Shown: positions 1-9,425, counted from the stretch's first letter. The stretch: DNA of 64,000 nucleotides from Pseudoips prasinana (GCA_951640165.1 OX621254.1:25642001-25706000), one strand, 5' to 3'. The notes: generated by a model from the letters alone, not told the origin. A program made the numbers and translations.

Positions 1-179
1 AAATCAAAACAATTAAGGTATGGAAATAAATCACGCTGTCAGAACATAACCTGAAATAACATTAATCTAGGTCTACCTTTCTCATACTGTCTGAAATACA
101 AGTGGCTTACCCTAATCTAGCCTAGAGGTAAATAATTTACTAGGTATGCTAATTAAGTACCTTCTTTTGATTTATCTGA

Positions 180-308
180 GTACAGACGCCAGCACATCCA
201 GCTACTCCAATCTGTCAAATTTCTTTTATAGATTTTCAACTTAATCACAAATGCATAAGGTTTACTCTCAGTTCGGGAAATTTGACAGATCGGAGTAGCT
301 TGATGTAC
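180..308 (+). mobile_element. FB-A foldback MITE, copy 1 (3' end shortened)
   Basis: A short non-coding palindromic element. The left end reads GTACAGACGCCAGCACATCC and the inner arms (CTGTCAAATTTC and GAAATTTGACAG) pair across a short loop. Five other copies lie in the window. In this copy the right terminus lacks the 12 bases GCTGGCGTCTGT, so the right end goes straight from TGATGT to AC. Superfamily unknown. Confidence 0.85.
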
Positions 309-564
309 AAATTTAAACAACATCTAAATTCACAGTAAAACTTTTATAAATCATATAACACTATTAGGAAATTTTTTTTTAGTAACTGCAACTCCAATTA
401 CTTAATAATTGGAGTTGTAACTAACTTTAAATACTAACTATGGTGCGGCCTTGAAAATAAATAATAAATATCTTGGAACAACTCAGACCATCTGCCATCT
501 GATTCTAAACTATGCAAAGCTACTATGGTAACCAGATAACTGATAAACATAGTTAAATAGAGCG

Positions 565-719
565 CCGAAAGTGTGTGAGAGTGTCAGTGTTTATGTTTGA
601 TACTCTTTCACGCAAAATCTACCGGACGGATTTTGAAGAAACTATAGTAATATAGCTTATATATCCGAATAACAGATTCACTTATAAAGTTTTGTTGTGA
701 AACCGCGGGGCACAGCCAG
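565..719 (+). mobile_element. HelN4-like non-autonomous Helitron, degenerate
   Basis: The GTGTGTGAGAGTGTCAGTGT and CTTTCACGC segments match the HelN4 copies at 27.7 and 42.9 kb. The 3' end is AAACCGCGGGGCACAGCCAG followed by T, one base off the CTAG terminus of the other copies. The 5' TC terminus is not recognisable. Confidence 0.5.
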
Positions 720-779
720 TTATACATAAATTACAACCAGACACATAACAAATAATCGTTTTCGTCACACAAAGATTTG

Positions 780-862
780 ACCCGGTTGGGAATCGAACCC
801 ACGACCTTTGCCTTAGCAGTCAGCGTTGCAAGCCACTAGACCAAGAGGCCAGTGAGAAATGG
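780..862 (-). repeat. tRNA-like SINE head
   Basis: On the minus strand an A-box-like region (CTTGGTCTAGTGGCTTGC) and a B box (GGGTTCGATTCCC) are spaced as in a tRNA-derived SINE promoter. Similar heads occur near 17.95 and 43.1 kb (minus strand). No clean cloverleaf closes, so a SINE remnant is preferred to a tRNA gene. Confidence 0.5.
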
Positions 863-954
863 AAGTATTCAATTTAACCCGCAATTTTTTTTTGTAGGTA
901 CACATGGCTACATATCAAGCTATTCTTTTCCAGTATAAGCTGGTCTCGCGTTGT

Positions 955-1052
955 ATAGAATTTCTATACAATGACAGGTACATGGTTGGTGGTGATCACT
1001 TACCATCAGGTGAGCCACTTGCTCGTTTGTCGCCCTCTGATATAAAAGATAT
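955..1052 (+). repeat. LINE-T 3' end fragment
   Basis: Contains GGTGATCACTTACCATCAGG and CACTTGCTCGTTTGTCGCCC followed by an A-rich end. This is the 3' terminus of the LINE whose reverse-transcriptase C-terminus is at 38.6-39.5 kb. Other copies of this tail are near 6.6, 21.7, 49.6 and 62.4 kb. Confidence 0.6.
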
Positions 1053-1403
1053 ATTCAGCAAAATTGGCTAGTTATTATATTTCAAACACGATTTCTCTTC
1101 TCTCTCTATCTATTTATATGGAATTTAATTATATTACCTATCGTTGTTATAACATTTTAAAGTATACATAACAAGTTAGTTGTTTCCCGGATATCCGTTA
1201 GGGTAGTGCGGGTCGTATCCGTCTTTCCTTAGCGGTTCCTGTAACGGAAGGACCGTTACAGGAACTGTTAAGGAAAGACCCGTCTCTGTTCGGTAAAGAG
1301 GTAAATGGTTTAAATATAGAACAAAACTTTTAAATTTCAACGAAATATTTTTAGTCTAGCTTTACCCGCCACTTGTCCGCGTGGAATAGTGTCTTTGGGT
1401 CGA
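1053..1403. other. AT-rich interval with one hairpin
   Basis: No gene is seen. At about 1211-1288 an imperfect hairpin pairs GTCTTTCCTTAGCGGTTCCT with its reverse complement around a short AAGGA loop, the size of a small foldback element. The rest is AT-rich and unassigned. Confidence 0.5.
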
Positions 1404-1404
1404 C

Positions 1405-1648
1405 GGTCACCGTAGCCTAGTTGGTTGTGCTCCTGCCTACGAAGTTGGTGGTCCTGGGTTCGAATCCTGGTAATTGCAAATATTTGTGTGATGAGCACGA
1501 ATATTTGTTTCTGAGTCATGGATGTTTTCTATGTATATAAATATTTACCTATCAATGTATATCGTCGCCTGGTACCCATAGTACAAGCTTTGCTTAGTTT
1601 GGGGCTAGGATGATCTGTGTGACATAGTCCAAGATATTATTATTATTA
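1405..1648 (+). mobile_element. SINE-A copy 1
   Basis: tRNA-derived SINE. The A box lies in GTCACCGTAGCCTAGTTGGT and the B box in GGTTCGAATCC. A body follows with CAAATATTTGTGTGATGAGC and TTGCTTAGTTTGGGGCTAGG, ending in a (TTA)n tail. About 245 bp. Five more copies at 4.7, 36.1, 37.6, 43.8 and 62.1 kb agree over their length, so the boundaries are fairly secure. Confidence 0.85.
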
Positions 1649-1952
1649 ATTATTTATAGTAAATAATTATTAATTTATTTATAGTATTTTTTTTGCAAAT
1701 AAGACATAAACGAATACGACGAACCCGATACTTTAATGGGCCATCTACTGTGTTTCTTTAGGGTAAAACTCTCACAAACTATGAATGTCATATTTATATA
1801 TATCGAAATAACAGCTTAAAAATAATTTTCAAGCGTCTATCTCTAAAAATGACGATACTTCCATAAAATTGATTTTCACCCCCCTTTCAACCCCTTACAA
1901 CCAATTATTAGCATTAAAAAGTTAAGCATTAAGACTATCTTTATGTTTTTAT

Positions 1953-2152
1953 ATATTTTTTTAAAGACAACGCCCACATTAGGTAATATAATCGCTGTGT
2001 CGCAGGGTACTTTACAAACATATAATAGACGGACACAAATTACATCCAGACTCGAACTACTATTTATGGGTCACACAAATAGTTGTCCGGGACTCGAACC
2101 CGCGACACGAAGCGGCGAGGCGACTGTCCTAGCCACTGCGCCACACGTGCAG
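1953..2152 (-). mobile_element. SINE-C copy 1
   Basis: On the minus strand it starts CTGCACGTGTGGCGCAGTGG (A box) and has the B box GGGTTCGAGTCCC. The body includes CAACTATTTGTGTGACCC and GTCTGGATGTAATTTGTGTC. Other copies lie at 7.7, 12.7, 26.6, 29.2, 38.7 and 63.5 kb. It is a tRNA-like SINE, not a functional tRNA. Confidence 0.8.
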
Positions 2153-2221
2153 CAGCTATCTGTATCCCAAATTTCATTTAAATCGGTTCAGTAGTTTTGG
2201 CGTGAAAGCACGACAAACAAA

Positions 2222-2400
2222 CAGAGTTACTTTTGCATTTATAATATAATACCGCCAACTTCCAGACTTCAGGCTGATGCTGAGAAATTTTTCTTTTTAC
2301 AGAAAAGTCCTAAAATCACTTTTCGGCCCGACCCGGGATTTGAACCCAAGACCTCGTTCTCTGCGGGTGAACACGCTACCGCTAGACTACCGAGGCAGTC
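2222..2400 (-). mobile_element. SINE-D, 5' half
   Basis: On the minus strand the head (TGCCTCGGTAGTCTAGCGG then GGGTTCAAATCCCGGG) is a tRNA-like Pol III promoter. It is followed by CTTTTCTGTAAAAAG and CTCAGCATCAG. The body matches the fullest copy at 35.4-35.8 kb. A perfect 16-bp-arm hairpin (2501-2536) follows about 100 bases downstream. Confidence 0.7.
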
Positions 2401-2779
2401 CTTCCGTAATAAGCTGTGTGGCTTTGAAACTGAAAAACACCAGTACACGTACTGCTACACTGCAAGAGTGTTGTCTACCAACGGGCAAAGTTCCTGAATG
2501 ATCCGAAGACACTGCACTTCTGCAGTGTCTTCGGATTCTCGAGCCAGGCTTTCGTGGTCTCCTGGACTTCTGGATGGAACTAAAATGGTTCGAGTAGCCA
2601 AACAAGTATCACGCACAACGGCCCAATTAGGAGGCTAAGTGCGGAAACCTATCGCCCAACTAACTAACTAAGCTGTGTGGCTGACGATGAATGAATATGA
2701 ACATCTCATCTCATACCATAGGGGGCCGTAGAAGTAATCCCGAGGAGGATCAGCTTCTTTCGGTGCACTATACTATATA

Positions 2780-2985
2780 ATTGATAAGACCGCCGATTGT
2801 AACTGTATTTTCTTTATTAAGATATTGTGTTTTCTGGTGCAATAAAGTGTACTCTATCTATCTACCTATAATCATTATACTGCATTCGCCAAACAGTCTG
2901 CCAACCGTGGCGATACTGAGGATTATGGCATATCCCTCAATTGAGTGAGGCTGTGGGCGTCATTCTTGATGATGATGATGTGTCG
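2780..2985 (+). repeat. LINE 3' tail followed by SINE-E 3' end
   Basis: Positions 2780-2866 (GATAAGACCGCCGATTGTA, then GCAATAAAGTGTACTC and a CTATCTATC tail) are the 3' end of an unassigned LINE also seen at 8.0, 17.55, 40.5 and 63.3 kb. Positions 2875-2985 carry the end of SINE-E (CCAACCGTGGCGATACTGAG, GATTATGGCATATCCC) and finish in GATGATGATGATG. Confidence 0.55.
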
Positions 2986-3049
2986 TTTTTAATAGGTTGC
3001 TTGACTATTGTTTTGAATTTGCGTATCTTCACTTTGGTTTATTCACAAC

Positions 3050-3290
3050 TGCACGTTTGGCGCAGTGGATGATGCAGTTGCCCTCACGTCCTTTTAATTT
3101 GGCTTCGATCCCCGCTCAACACCACTACTTATGTGCGATTTTTTTTTGTAATTACTATTATTTTGGGTTTGGATATTGTAACTTGGAAAGGAGCGAGGTA
3201 GCCCCAACACAAGTATTTTATAACTTACTGGGGCAGCCTCATATTATTGTAAACCGTACCGTGTACCGTAATTATGAAATCCAATAAATC
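3050..3290 (+). mobile_element. SINE-F, tRNA-like SINE
   Basis: The head reads ACGTTTGGCGCAGTGGATGA with a B-box-like GGCTTCGATCCCC. The body has GGAAAGGAGCGAGGTAGCCC and ends with CCAATAAATC before an AT-rich tail. It is the only copy of this type I recognise in the window. Confidence 0.55.
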
Positions 3291-3369
3291 ATATCTTTTT
3301 TTTATTATTTGTGTCCAATAAGCATATTAAATTTTTGGAAAATATTTTCATACAAGAGTTCGGCTCAAA

Positions 3370-3605
3370 ACGGGCCACCCCATACCATCCCGTCGGTGTC
3401 ATAAAAGGCGATTAAGAGATTCACCAAGTAGTCGGGCAGCAGCACCACCTGAGTACTAGCTACCACTTAACTGCGGTCGCTAACAAGTATACCAAGCGCG
3501 GTGACTACAGTAAACCCCTCCAAATGGCAAAGTTGTAAAACCCTTTGCGGGAGACCTTTGTCCAGTTGTGGACGATATCAGGCGATGATGTGTGCGGCCA
3601 TTGTG
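3370..3605 (+). mobile_element. SINE-E copy
   Basis: Carries CACCCCATACCATCCCGTCG, CGGGCAGCAGC and ACTGCGGTCGCTAACAAG, then the RTE-like tail GGGAGACCTTTGTCCAGTTG and GATGATG. This is the consensus order of SINE-E. It is diverged from the 25.5 and 31.3 kb copies. Confidence 0.6.
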
Positions 3606-3630
3606 ATTTCAGTCTTTCCTTCTATTCTAA

Positions 3631-3917
3631 GGCTGATTTCAGAGTCGCGCCGGCGAGCAGCGCCGTCCAAACGCGCGCGCTTACAATTACACTAGATAGT
3701 AGTTGCGTTTCATAGTCACGCAGTTCAAACGCGCCGCGTGTGAGACGCGCGCCGTCGGCCAGCGCTGACAAACTGACTCTGAAACGCTAGCTGCCAGTAG
3801 AGGAGCTCGGGCTCCTCTACTGGCAGCTAGCGTTTCAGAGTGACGCGTCTCGCACGCGCCGCTGCTGAGACGCGCTGGCCTCCGGTGCGTGCCGCGCGCG
3901 TCACTATGAAATCAGCC
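3631..3917 (+). mobile_element. GC-rich TIR MITE (TWA target), copy 1
   Basis: A 287-bp element starting GGCTGATTTCAGAGT and ending in the inverse, ATGAAATCAGCC. It is flanked by TAA on the left and TTA on the right; the second copy (24104-24402) has TAA on both sides. It is GC-rich against its AT-rich surroundings. A 3-bp TWA target and a terminus rich in G fit PIF/Harbinger MITEs, which is an inference. An internal perfect palindrome (3776-3841: 31-bp arms, 4-base spacer) is absent from copy 2. An FB-A element begins 25 bp downstream. Confidence 0.75.
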
Positions 3918-3942
3918 TTACACACGAAAAACTTACTTTTAG

Positions 3943-4083
3943 GTACAGACGTCAGCACGTCCAGCTACCCCAATCTGTCAAATTTCTTTTATAGATTTTC
4001 AACTTTATCACATAAGCATAAGGTTCAGTTTCAATTGAGAAAATTTGACAGATTGGGGTAGCTTGATGTGCTGGCGTCTGTAC
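3943..4083 (+). mobile_element. FB-A foldback MITE, copy 2
   Basis: 141 bp from GTACAGACGTCAGCACGTCC to GATGTGCTGGCGTCTGTAC. Arms of about 45 bp pair with a few mismatches. It is one of the complete copies and lies just right of the GC-rich MITE. Confidence 0.88.
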
Positions 4084-4560
4084 CGTTAGAGCAAAAGCGG
4101 CACTCAAAACAGCGAAAGGTCAAAGTACTGTTAGGTTAGAAATATCAAGAGTCCTTTGTAAATATGTATTATTACTATTACTCACACAGCTCGAAGTATC
4201 TTCAAACAGAGTTACCAAATCTAAATCGAAAATAAACTCTATATAATAAAATTGCTAAGATGAGGAAAAAATATTTTCTATTTTCCATGCTATTTTCCCC
4301 AATATCAATTTATGTTTTAACCTAAAAACGTGATAACTCGAAAAGCGATAAACATAGGTAATTTTACACCTCTGCCGTTTTTATATCGAAAAATATTGCT
4401 TTTATTTACGAACCTAATTTGCTGTAACCGTTGTCTTGGAAGCGTTTCGTCAGAAAAACATTTGTAAAACGATTTGCTTCATAATTGCGAAAAATGTAAT
4501 TTTCTTTTAAAAACCAATTCTAAGTGTATTCAAAAAAAGTTGTATCATTAATAGTAATCG
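4084..4560. other. AT-rich interval, nothing recognised
   Basis: No open frame of note, no tRNA-like head and no terminal repeats that I can pair. Confidence 0.6.
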
Positions 4561-4692
4561 ATTAAGTCGCTCACAGCCAGTTGATTTCACCGGTCCGTAA
4601 GACCTCGGCGATGTGAAGCACCTAGTCTATAGATGGGCGCCAAAGTGGTATCATTTCCAAGCGTCTCCGTTCTTTAGAGGGCACGTTAGCAC
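4561..4692 (-). repeat. Rep-G fragment
   Basis: Matches part of the repeat at 9.08-9.30 and 61.0-61.25 kb in reverse: CACCGGTCCGTAAG, CTATAGATGGGCGCCAAAG and CGTCTCCGTTCTTTAGAGGG. The class of the repeat is unknown. Confidence 0.6.
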
Positions 4693-4728
4693 CAGATATT
4701 TATCTAGTTAATTTCACGATTCCTTACG

Positions 4729-5100
4729 GTCACCGTAGCCTAGTTGGTAGTGCTCCTGCCTACGAAGCTGGTGGTCCTGGGTTAGAATCCCGGTAAGCGC
4801 AAATATTTGTGTGATGACCACGAATATTTGTTTCTGAGTCATAGATGTTTTCTATGTATTTAAGTATTTATATAAGATAAGATAAGATAATTTTATTTGC
4901 ATTAGGCATGGTAATTATACAGGTCTTAGAAATAAAATATGGTCCACATGTCTAACCAGATAGACTGGTATACAAATATTAAACTTATTTATCTATCTAT
5001 ATAAGTATGTATATCGTCGCCTGGTCCCATAGTACATGCTTTGCTTAGTTTGGGGCTAGGATGACCTGTGTGACATTGTCCCTAGATATTATTATTATTA
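4729..5100 (+). mobile_element. SINE-A copy 2, interrupted by a LINE tail
   Basis: SINE-A (head at 4729, 3' end near 5100) is split at about 4870-4985 by roughly 115 bp of foreign sequence. The insert starts with AAGATAAGATAAGATAATTT and, read on the minus strand, is a LINE 3' end with a TTATC-type tail. TATTTAT on both sides of the insert looks like a short target duplication. This orders the events: SINE-A first, LINE second. Confidence 0.75.
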
Positions 5101-5381
5101 TTTGGTGTAGGTAATTTGGATACCGTATGTTTATATAATCTTTGCGATGCGCGTAGTTATAAATATTTGAGCGGGAAACGAAAGTAAAATGTAACAAAAT
5201 ATTAAAAGTTGTAAAACAGATGTTGTTGCTTATGGAGATATCTAGTTCTGCGAGGTTGTTGGTGTTTTACAAGTACCTCTGTTTATGGCAATTTATTGAT
5301 GTTAAATTTTTGCATGCCAGAAGGTAAGGTATGGCTGGACCTTTGTTTTTATCAATAACATGCAACGTGTAATGTTAAGCA

Positions 5382-5475
5382 AGTCTGAAATGGCACCACC
5401 TCAGCATTTGCTAGAACATATTATTGTTCTAAATAAAATGTTCTAGCAAATGCTGAGGTGCTGTCATTTCAGACT
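5382..5475. mobile_element. Small foldback MITE
   Basis: The arms AGTCTGAAATGGCACCACCT... and ...TGTCATTTCAGACT pair for about 38 bp with two differences around an 18-bp centre. No coding potential and no second copy seen. Confidence 0.7.
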
Positions 5476-5485
5476 AGCACGGACA

Positions 5486-5610
5486 ACAAGTGCCTTTGTT
5501 TTTCTTTTTATTATATCTTTGGTTTTGATTGTTATTTTATATTTTTGTTGTCTGTGCAATGTTTTTTGAATAAATCTTTTTCTTTCTTTCTTTTCTTTTC
5601 TAATGTATTT
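5486..5610 (+). repeat. LINE or SINE 3' end with (TTTC)n tail
   Basis: TTGTTGTCTGTGCAATG, then GAATAAATC, running into a CTTTCTTTC simple repeat near 5577-5600. It looks like a retroposon 3' terminus, but the parent element was not identified. Confidence 0.4.
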
Positions 5611-5629
5611 TTATTATTATTCTTCTGAA

Positions 5630-5880
5630 GGCGGCTATTTAAAGTCCCCGGAGGTCCAGGTAACACTGCGTCCAGTAATGAACTATTGTGCTCGCCACTC
5701 CAACTAAGCTTCCCTGTCCAACCCCGAAACATAGATAAATTGCAGAATCTTTTTGGCAGGAGTATCGATAACATCGTTCTGGTGCAAAAAGTGGTTACCA
5801 GTGGCAAGGCAGGTGTAGAGGTGTTTCATCCCGGTTATTGTAGAACCTACACACTCTACAGTCTCCGATGCCCACCGTAG
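5630..5880 (+). repeat. Rep-H, copy 1
   Basis: Nearly matches 52660-52833: CCCCGGAGGTCCAGGTAACA, GAACTATTGTGCTCGCC and TTTTTGGCAGGAGTATCGAT. The two copies are similar over about 170 bp and then part company. No protein match suggested itself. Confidence 0.7.
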
Positions 5881-6490
5881 TCAGGTGTTTCCTGAGACGG
5901 CAATGTCCCGTTAACACCATAGTTATGATGCATAAATTTCTTCTATTAAGCGCATGTAATGTAACTATACTTGTGAAATAAAATATCTTTATCTACCCTG
6001 TACCTTGAATGATAAAACTTATGTAGGCTTGAATAAAGAGGTTCGGTTACAGTATTATTAGGAAACATTGTACCTTTCCCCCCTAAACCCAGATTACTGG
6101 ATTTAGCCTAGAGGATGATAAAACACTTAGTTTCATTCATATATAAAAATGAAAAGTCGGCGATAAATCCAAAAGGGATTCCTCTGAATTCAATTCGATG
6201 ATCACAAAGGAAGAAGAGTAAATAGACCGTTGATATAGCTTTTGGTTTAAAAGCTTTTTCTACCTGCTACTAACTTATTCCTTCTGCTATTCTTCCTTCC
6301 TAGTGATTTTTACGCAGTATATCTGGCTTGACTATGCTCGAGGGTTATTTTTTTAGCCAAATCTGATTTTGAGGAAGATCGGATGGCCAAAGGACATAAT
6401 GATGATGTCAGCTGTCTCTCAAGAATCTCCACAATCCACATCTAGAGCCTTCCCGGGATACTTCTTGATAGTTACATCAGAAAAAATGTT
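5881..6490. other. AT-rich interval, nothing recognised
   Basis: No repeat family or coding signal identified in this stretch of about 610 bp. Confidence 0.5.
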
Positions 6491-6494
6491 GAAC

Positions 6495-6755
6495 AATAAA
6501 AATAAAAAACCGACCAAGTGCGAGTCGGATTCACATATGAAGGGAATTTTATGTTCGTATTTATAGATTTTTTTTATGAGAGGGCTATAAACGAGCAAGT
6601 GGGTCACCTGATGGTAAGTGATCACCGCCGCCATTGACACTCGCAACACCAGAGGTGTCGCGGGTGCGTTGCCGCCCTTTAAAAGCCAGCAAGATAGATA
6701 ATGGTACGTAACCCTTCGTGCGCGAGTCTGACTCGCACTTGTCCGGTTTTATTTT
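6495..6755. mobile_element. Rep-I inverted-repeat element with a LINE-T tail nested inside
   Basis: The left end AAAACCGACCAAGTGCGAGT is mirrored on the right by ACTCGCACTTGTCCGGTTTT, with CTTCGTGCGCGAGTC just inside. Between them, 6568-6690 on the minus strand is the LINE-T 3' end (GGTCACCTGATGGTAAGTGA). The structure is one repeat inserted into another. Rep-I sequence without the insert is at 50.3-50.8 kb. Confidence 0.65.
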
Positions 6756-6867
6756 TACTATCGAACGACGAGATTGTATATGCCGGATGGGTATAGCAAT
6801 TAGAAACAGACTTAACAATTTAACCACAAATAATGAAGTCGCGGTAGAAATTTATATTGCGTCAATA

Positions 6868-6958
6868 ATATTAAATTGTGATCCTTGGGGGAGACCTTTT
6901 TCCAGCAGTAAGAACGATTTTCTGCTGATATGATGATAATAAAGATGATGATGTAGAT
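6868..6958 (+). repeat. RTE LINE or SINE-E 3' tail fragment
   Basis: CTTGGGGGAGACCTTTTTCC, then CAGCAGTAAG, then GCTGATATGATGATAAT. This is the terminal segment shared by the RTE LINE and SINE-E, too short to say which. Confidence 0.55.
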
Positions 6959-6986
6959 AGACAAATAGGATATACACTTTATAGTA

Positions 6987-7163
6987 AGGTCATTTTACTA
7001 GATACCCTTCAAAAGAGTCATTATCTTCATAAGAATCATTATTTATTAAAATAATGATTTATTAAATTCCATTCAGAAACAATTTAACAGACAAATCATA
7101 CATAAAAAAATATTCAATAGAATGAATGACCCTGACTCTTTTGAAGGGTAGTAAAATGACCTT
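6987..7163. mobile_element. TIR MITE with AAGGTCATTTTACTA ends
   Basis: The left end AAGGTCATTTTACTA then CCCTTCAAAAGAGTCA (with four extra bases between) is inverted at the right as TGACTCTTTTGAAGGG then TAGTAAAATGACCTT. TIRs are about 31 bp and total length 177 bp. AT-rich interior with no open frame. No second copy seen. Confidence 0.75.
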
Positions 7164-7429
7164 CCTTTCCTAAAACACCAAGTAAATTTATTATTAAGCC
7201 CAAAGAATATAAAACCTAGTTGTGGTTCTCATAAATAGTCTGAAACGTTCAAGTTCGACGTTATAGCTATAAACCAAAGGTCAAGACACCATTCCAGCGT
7301 AATAAAGTACTTGTTTACTGTCGCCATTTCGATGGGACAATACAAACATAATACGAAATAATAATAAAGACATAACATTATACGATATACTTAGCAGATA
7401 TTGTTATGATAGCATCATCTTGTCAATAA

Positions 7430-7490
7430 TAAAAAACTGGTTAAGTGCGACTCGCACTCGTGCGCCCGAGTTCCGTAGTGGTGTGACGAA
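7430..7490 (+). repeat. Rep-I end fragment
   Basis: AAAAACTGGTTAAGTGCGAC, CGCACTCGTGCGC and GAGTTCCGTAG resemble the left terminus of Rep-I at 50.29 kb. Truncated after about 60 bp. Confidence 0.5.
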
Positions 7491-7518
7491 TTTATTAAAA
7501 AATTGTTTTTATTTTATA

Positions 7519-7687
7519 CTAGCTGTGCCCCGCGGTGTTACCCGCGTTAAATTTTATAAATTTTCTTTGCTATAAACCTCACGGAGCCCGAGACCTTTCC
7601 AACGAATGCAAAACCGTGGAAATCGGTTCGTGCGTTATGGAGTTATAGCGTCAGGAAGCAAAACCCGACTCATTTTTATATAGTAGA
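7519..7687 (-). mobile_element. HelN2 non-autonomous Helitron, copy 1
   Basis: 169 bp. On the minus strand it starts TCTACTATATAAAAATGAGT and ends with a CGCGG/CCGCG-type stem, then GGCACAG, then CTAG. It sits between A and T. The TC start, 3' hairpin, CTRR end and A/T target are the established hallmarks of Helitrons. It carries no open frame. Three further copies lie at 19.34, 19.51 and 24.72 kb. Confidence 0.85.
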
Positions 7688-7703
7688 TTACAGACAATGG
7701 TCA

Positions 7704-7904
7704 TATTTTAAGACAACTCCCGCATTAAGTAAGCTAATCCCTGTGTCGCGGGGTACTTTACATACATATAACAGACGGACACAAATTACATCCAGACTCA
7801 GAACAATTATTTATGGGTCACACAAATAGTTATATGGCGCGGAACTCGTACCCGCGGCACGAAGCGGCGACGCGATTGTCTTAACCGCAGCGCCACACGT
7901 GCAG
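7704..7904 (-). mobile_element. SINE-C copy 2
   Basis: Full-length-looking tRNA-like SINE on the minus strand. The head is CTGCACGTGTGGCGCTGCGG and the B-box-like segment GGGTACGAGTTCC is partly decayed. It begins only 17 bp beyond the HelN2 element. Confidence 0.75.
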
Positions 7905-8037
7905 TATTGAGAGCCGAATGGCGCGTCCACTGCTGGACAACGCCCCTCATAAGATTTCCACAATTTAGTTGTGTCCATAGTTTGGAGGGAATTGCCACTC
8001 TTGGCTGACGGGTTAGCGATCGCAGTATGATGGCCAT
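7905..8037 (-). repeat. SINE-E, 3' part
   Basis: On the minus strand CATCATACTGCGATCGCTAA, CCGTCAGCCAAGAG and GTTGTCCAGCAGTGGAC follow the order of SINE-E. The 5' part is missing at the junction with the next LINE tail. Confidence 0.55.
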
Positions 8038-8240
8038 AGATAGATAGATAGATAGATTAACTCTTTATTGTACACCAATATTAAAATCATACAGTACAGG
8101 AACATGCAATTAAAAAGTATACAATTGGCGGTCTTATCACTAAAATGTGATCTCTTCCAGACAACCAAAGAATGGACAATAATAGGGATTACATAAGAGG
8201 GCAGTTGTCGGTGTACATAAACTTTGTTACCAGTACCCAT
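8038..8240 (-). repeat. LINE 3' tail with (TATC)n
   Basis: On the minus strand this ends GTGTACAATAAAGAG followed by (TATC)n, with the upstream part carrying GATAAGACCGCC. It is the same family as the tails at 2.8, 40.5 and 63.3 kb. The AATAAA-like hexamer just before the simple repeat fits a LINE 3' terminus. Confidence 0.6.
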
Positions 8241-8404
8241 TGGTACTCAGTACAAGAGCCTACTATATATACTAAATACATACATACATACAAACTATAT
8301 ACATACATACATATCTATAATAGATAGAAACTTACAAATTACAATATTACCTACTTGTTCTAATAATGTATCCTATAGTGATAGGTAGTAATACACTTTA
8401 CACT

Positions 8405-8640
8405 TTGCTGGAACTTGTACAAAATAGTACACAGAGAGACGCTGCTGCCCGTTCTCTGAAAGATATTCCCCGGGTCAACTTCTGGGGATGAAATGGCGTG
8501 GTGTTATTCTTGGTTGTCAGCCATAGACAATGCTCGTAATAGAAAAATTAATGTCTGTATCGCAAACCAAGCAAGTCACGGCAAACAAGCAACTACTATA
8601 TATGGGTCAAATAGTTGTCTTGCACTCGATACTAGAGGGA
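8405..8640 (-). repeat. SINE-E and SINE-C fragments
   Basis: 8430-8500 reads GACGCTGCTGCCCGTTCTCT and ATATTCCCCGGGTCAACTTC, the 5' half of SINE-E in reverse. 8545-8640 carries AACTACTATATATGGGTC and AAATAGTTGTCTTGCACTCG, a worn SINE-C. Both are truncated. Confidence 0.45.
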
Positions 8641-8673
8641 GCTCCTTCAGGTAGCAGCGAGACTGCCTTTATT

Positions 8674-8799
8674 TTTAATGTTTTTAAACTTTCACGATTT
8701 GTACACATTTTTATATACTGTGGACACGGGTCTCATCGCGATAAAGATTTTACCAAAATCTTTATCGCGATGAGACCCGTGTCCACAGTATATAAAAAT
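8674..8799. mobile_element. Foldback element with long target duplication, copy 1
   Basis: About 45-bp arms (ATTTTTATATACTGTGGACA... and its complement) meet across a 3-base loop. Roughly 35 unpaired bases (TTTTTAAACTTTCACGATTT) precede the left arm. GCCTTTATT at 8665 and GCCTTTAAT at 8800 flank the element as a 9-bp candidate target duplication. A duplication this long with foldback arms suggests a Mutator-like element; this is an inference. A second copy is at 26942-27159. Confidence 0.65.
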
Positions 8800-8859
8800 G
8801 CCTTTAATTTGTTCACTAAACATACAGTTTTAGTTCAAATCATATTTATATAAGTCGAT

Positions 8860-8985
8860 AGACGCCCACAACTGGACAAAGGCCTTTGTCCAGTAGTGGG
8901 CCAGTAAAAATCTCCACAATTGCCGGTATTGCGCTATTCGCATCCAGCGGTTTCCGGCTACTTGCGAGACACATTTCGAGACATT
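8860..8985 (-). pseudogene. RTE LINE reverse-transcriptase C-terminus, fragment
   Basis: The minus strand encodes VAGNRWMRIAQYRQLW then AFVQLWAS, the extreme C-terminus of RTE-clade ORF2 in Lepidoptera. A piece of about 25 bp is duplicated in inverted form near 8870-8900, breaking the usual LGEAFVQQW ending. Only the last 50 or so residues remain, so it cannot be active. Same family as the fragments at 12.9, 19.8, 22.6, 33.6 and 37.3 kb. Confidence 0.7.
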
Positions 8986-9074
8986 GTATAGTAACAAATA
9001 CAGAAAAAAAAATAGTTTGGATTTTGCAAGATTTTTGGAAACCAAAAGAATTTATTATTATACTTACTTAACGA

Positions 9075-9300
9075 ATGGGCAGTGGTTACCCTAGTGTCAG
9101 AGTTGTTCAAGCCGACCAGTAAGCCTCTGACAGACTTTACAACTGCTTTCTAATGACTGCAACCGGGACCGATAGCTCAACGTGCCCTCTGAAACACGAA
9201 AACTCTCTGAAATTAAACCACTTTGGTTGTCATCCATCTATGGACTGACCGCGAGCCTAGTTGCGCAACCTCGCCGATCTCTTATGGTCCGGTGAGAGCA
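9075..9300 (+). repeat. Rep-G
   Basis: Begins GGTTACCCTAGTGTCAGAGT, continues AATGACTGCAACCGGGACCG and ATTAAACCACTTTGG, and ends TATGGTCCGGTGAGAGCATC. Copies at 25.9, 38.1 (reverse), 51.9-52.6 (reverse, three in tandem) and 61.0 kb define a repeat of about 225 bp of unknown class. Confidence 0.75.
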
Positions 9301-9304
9301 TCAT

Positions 9305-9425
9305 ACATTGAGAATTATTCATAATGAAATGAGATAATGAAATTTATTCAGCACTTGGGTATTTACATACACTTGTGCTTGTCAAGCTCACAATGCAATA
9401 CATAAACACAGTTTTAAACAGTAAT
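9305..9425 (-). repeat. LINE 3' tail
   Basis: On the minus strand TTGTGAGCTTGACAAGC, then CCCAAGTGCTGAATAAATTT and CATTATCTCATTTCATT. The same tail, sense, is at 14.07-14.15 kb. The AATAAA followed by a CATTT-type end fits a LINE terminus. Confidence 0.55.

Noticed and set aside
780..862. Possible tRNA genes here and at other A/B-box pairs (1.4, 2.1, 35.4, 36.1, 60.6, 63.85 kb)
   Set aside because: Each is followed by a repeated SINE body or is truncated, and acceptor stems do not close; the families recur several times in the window.
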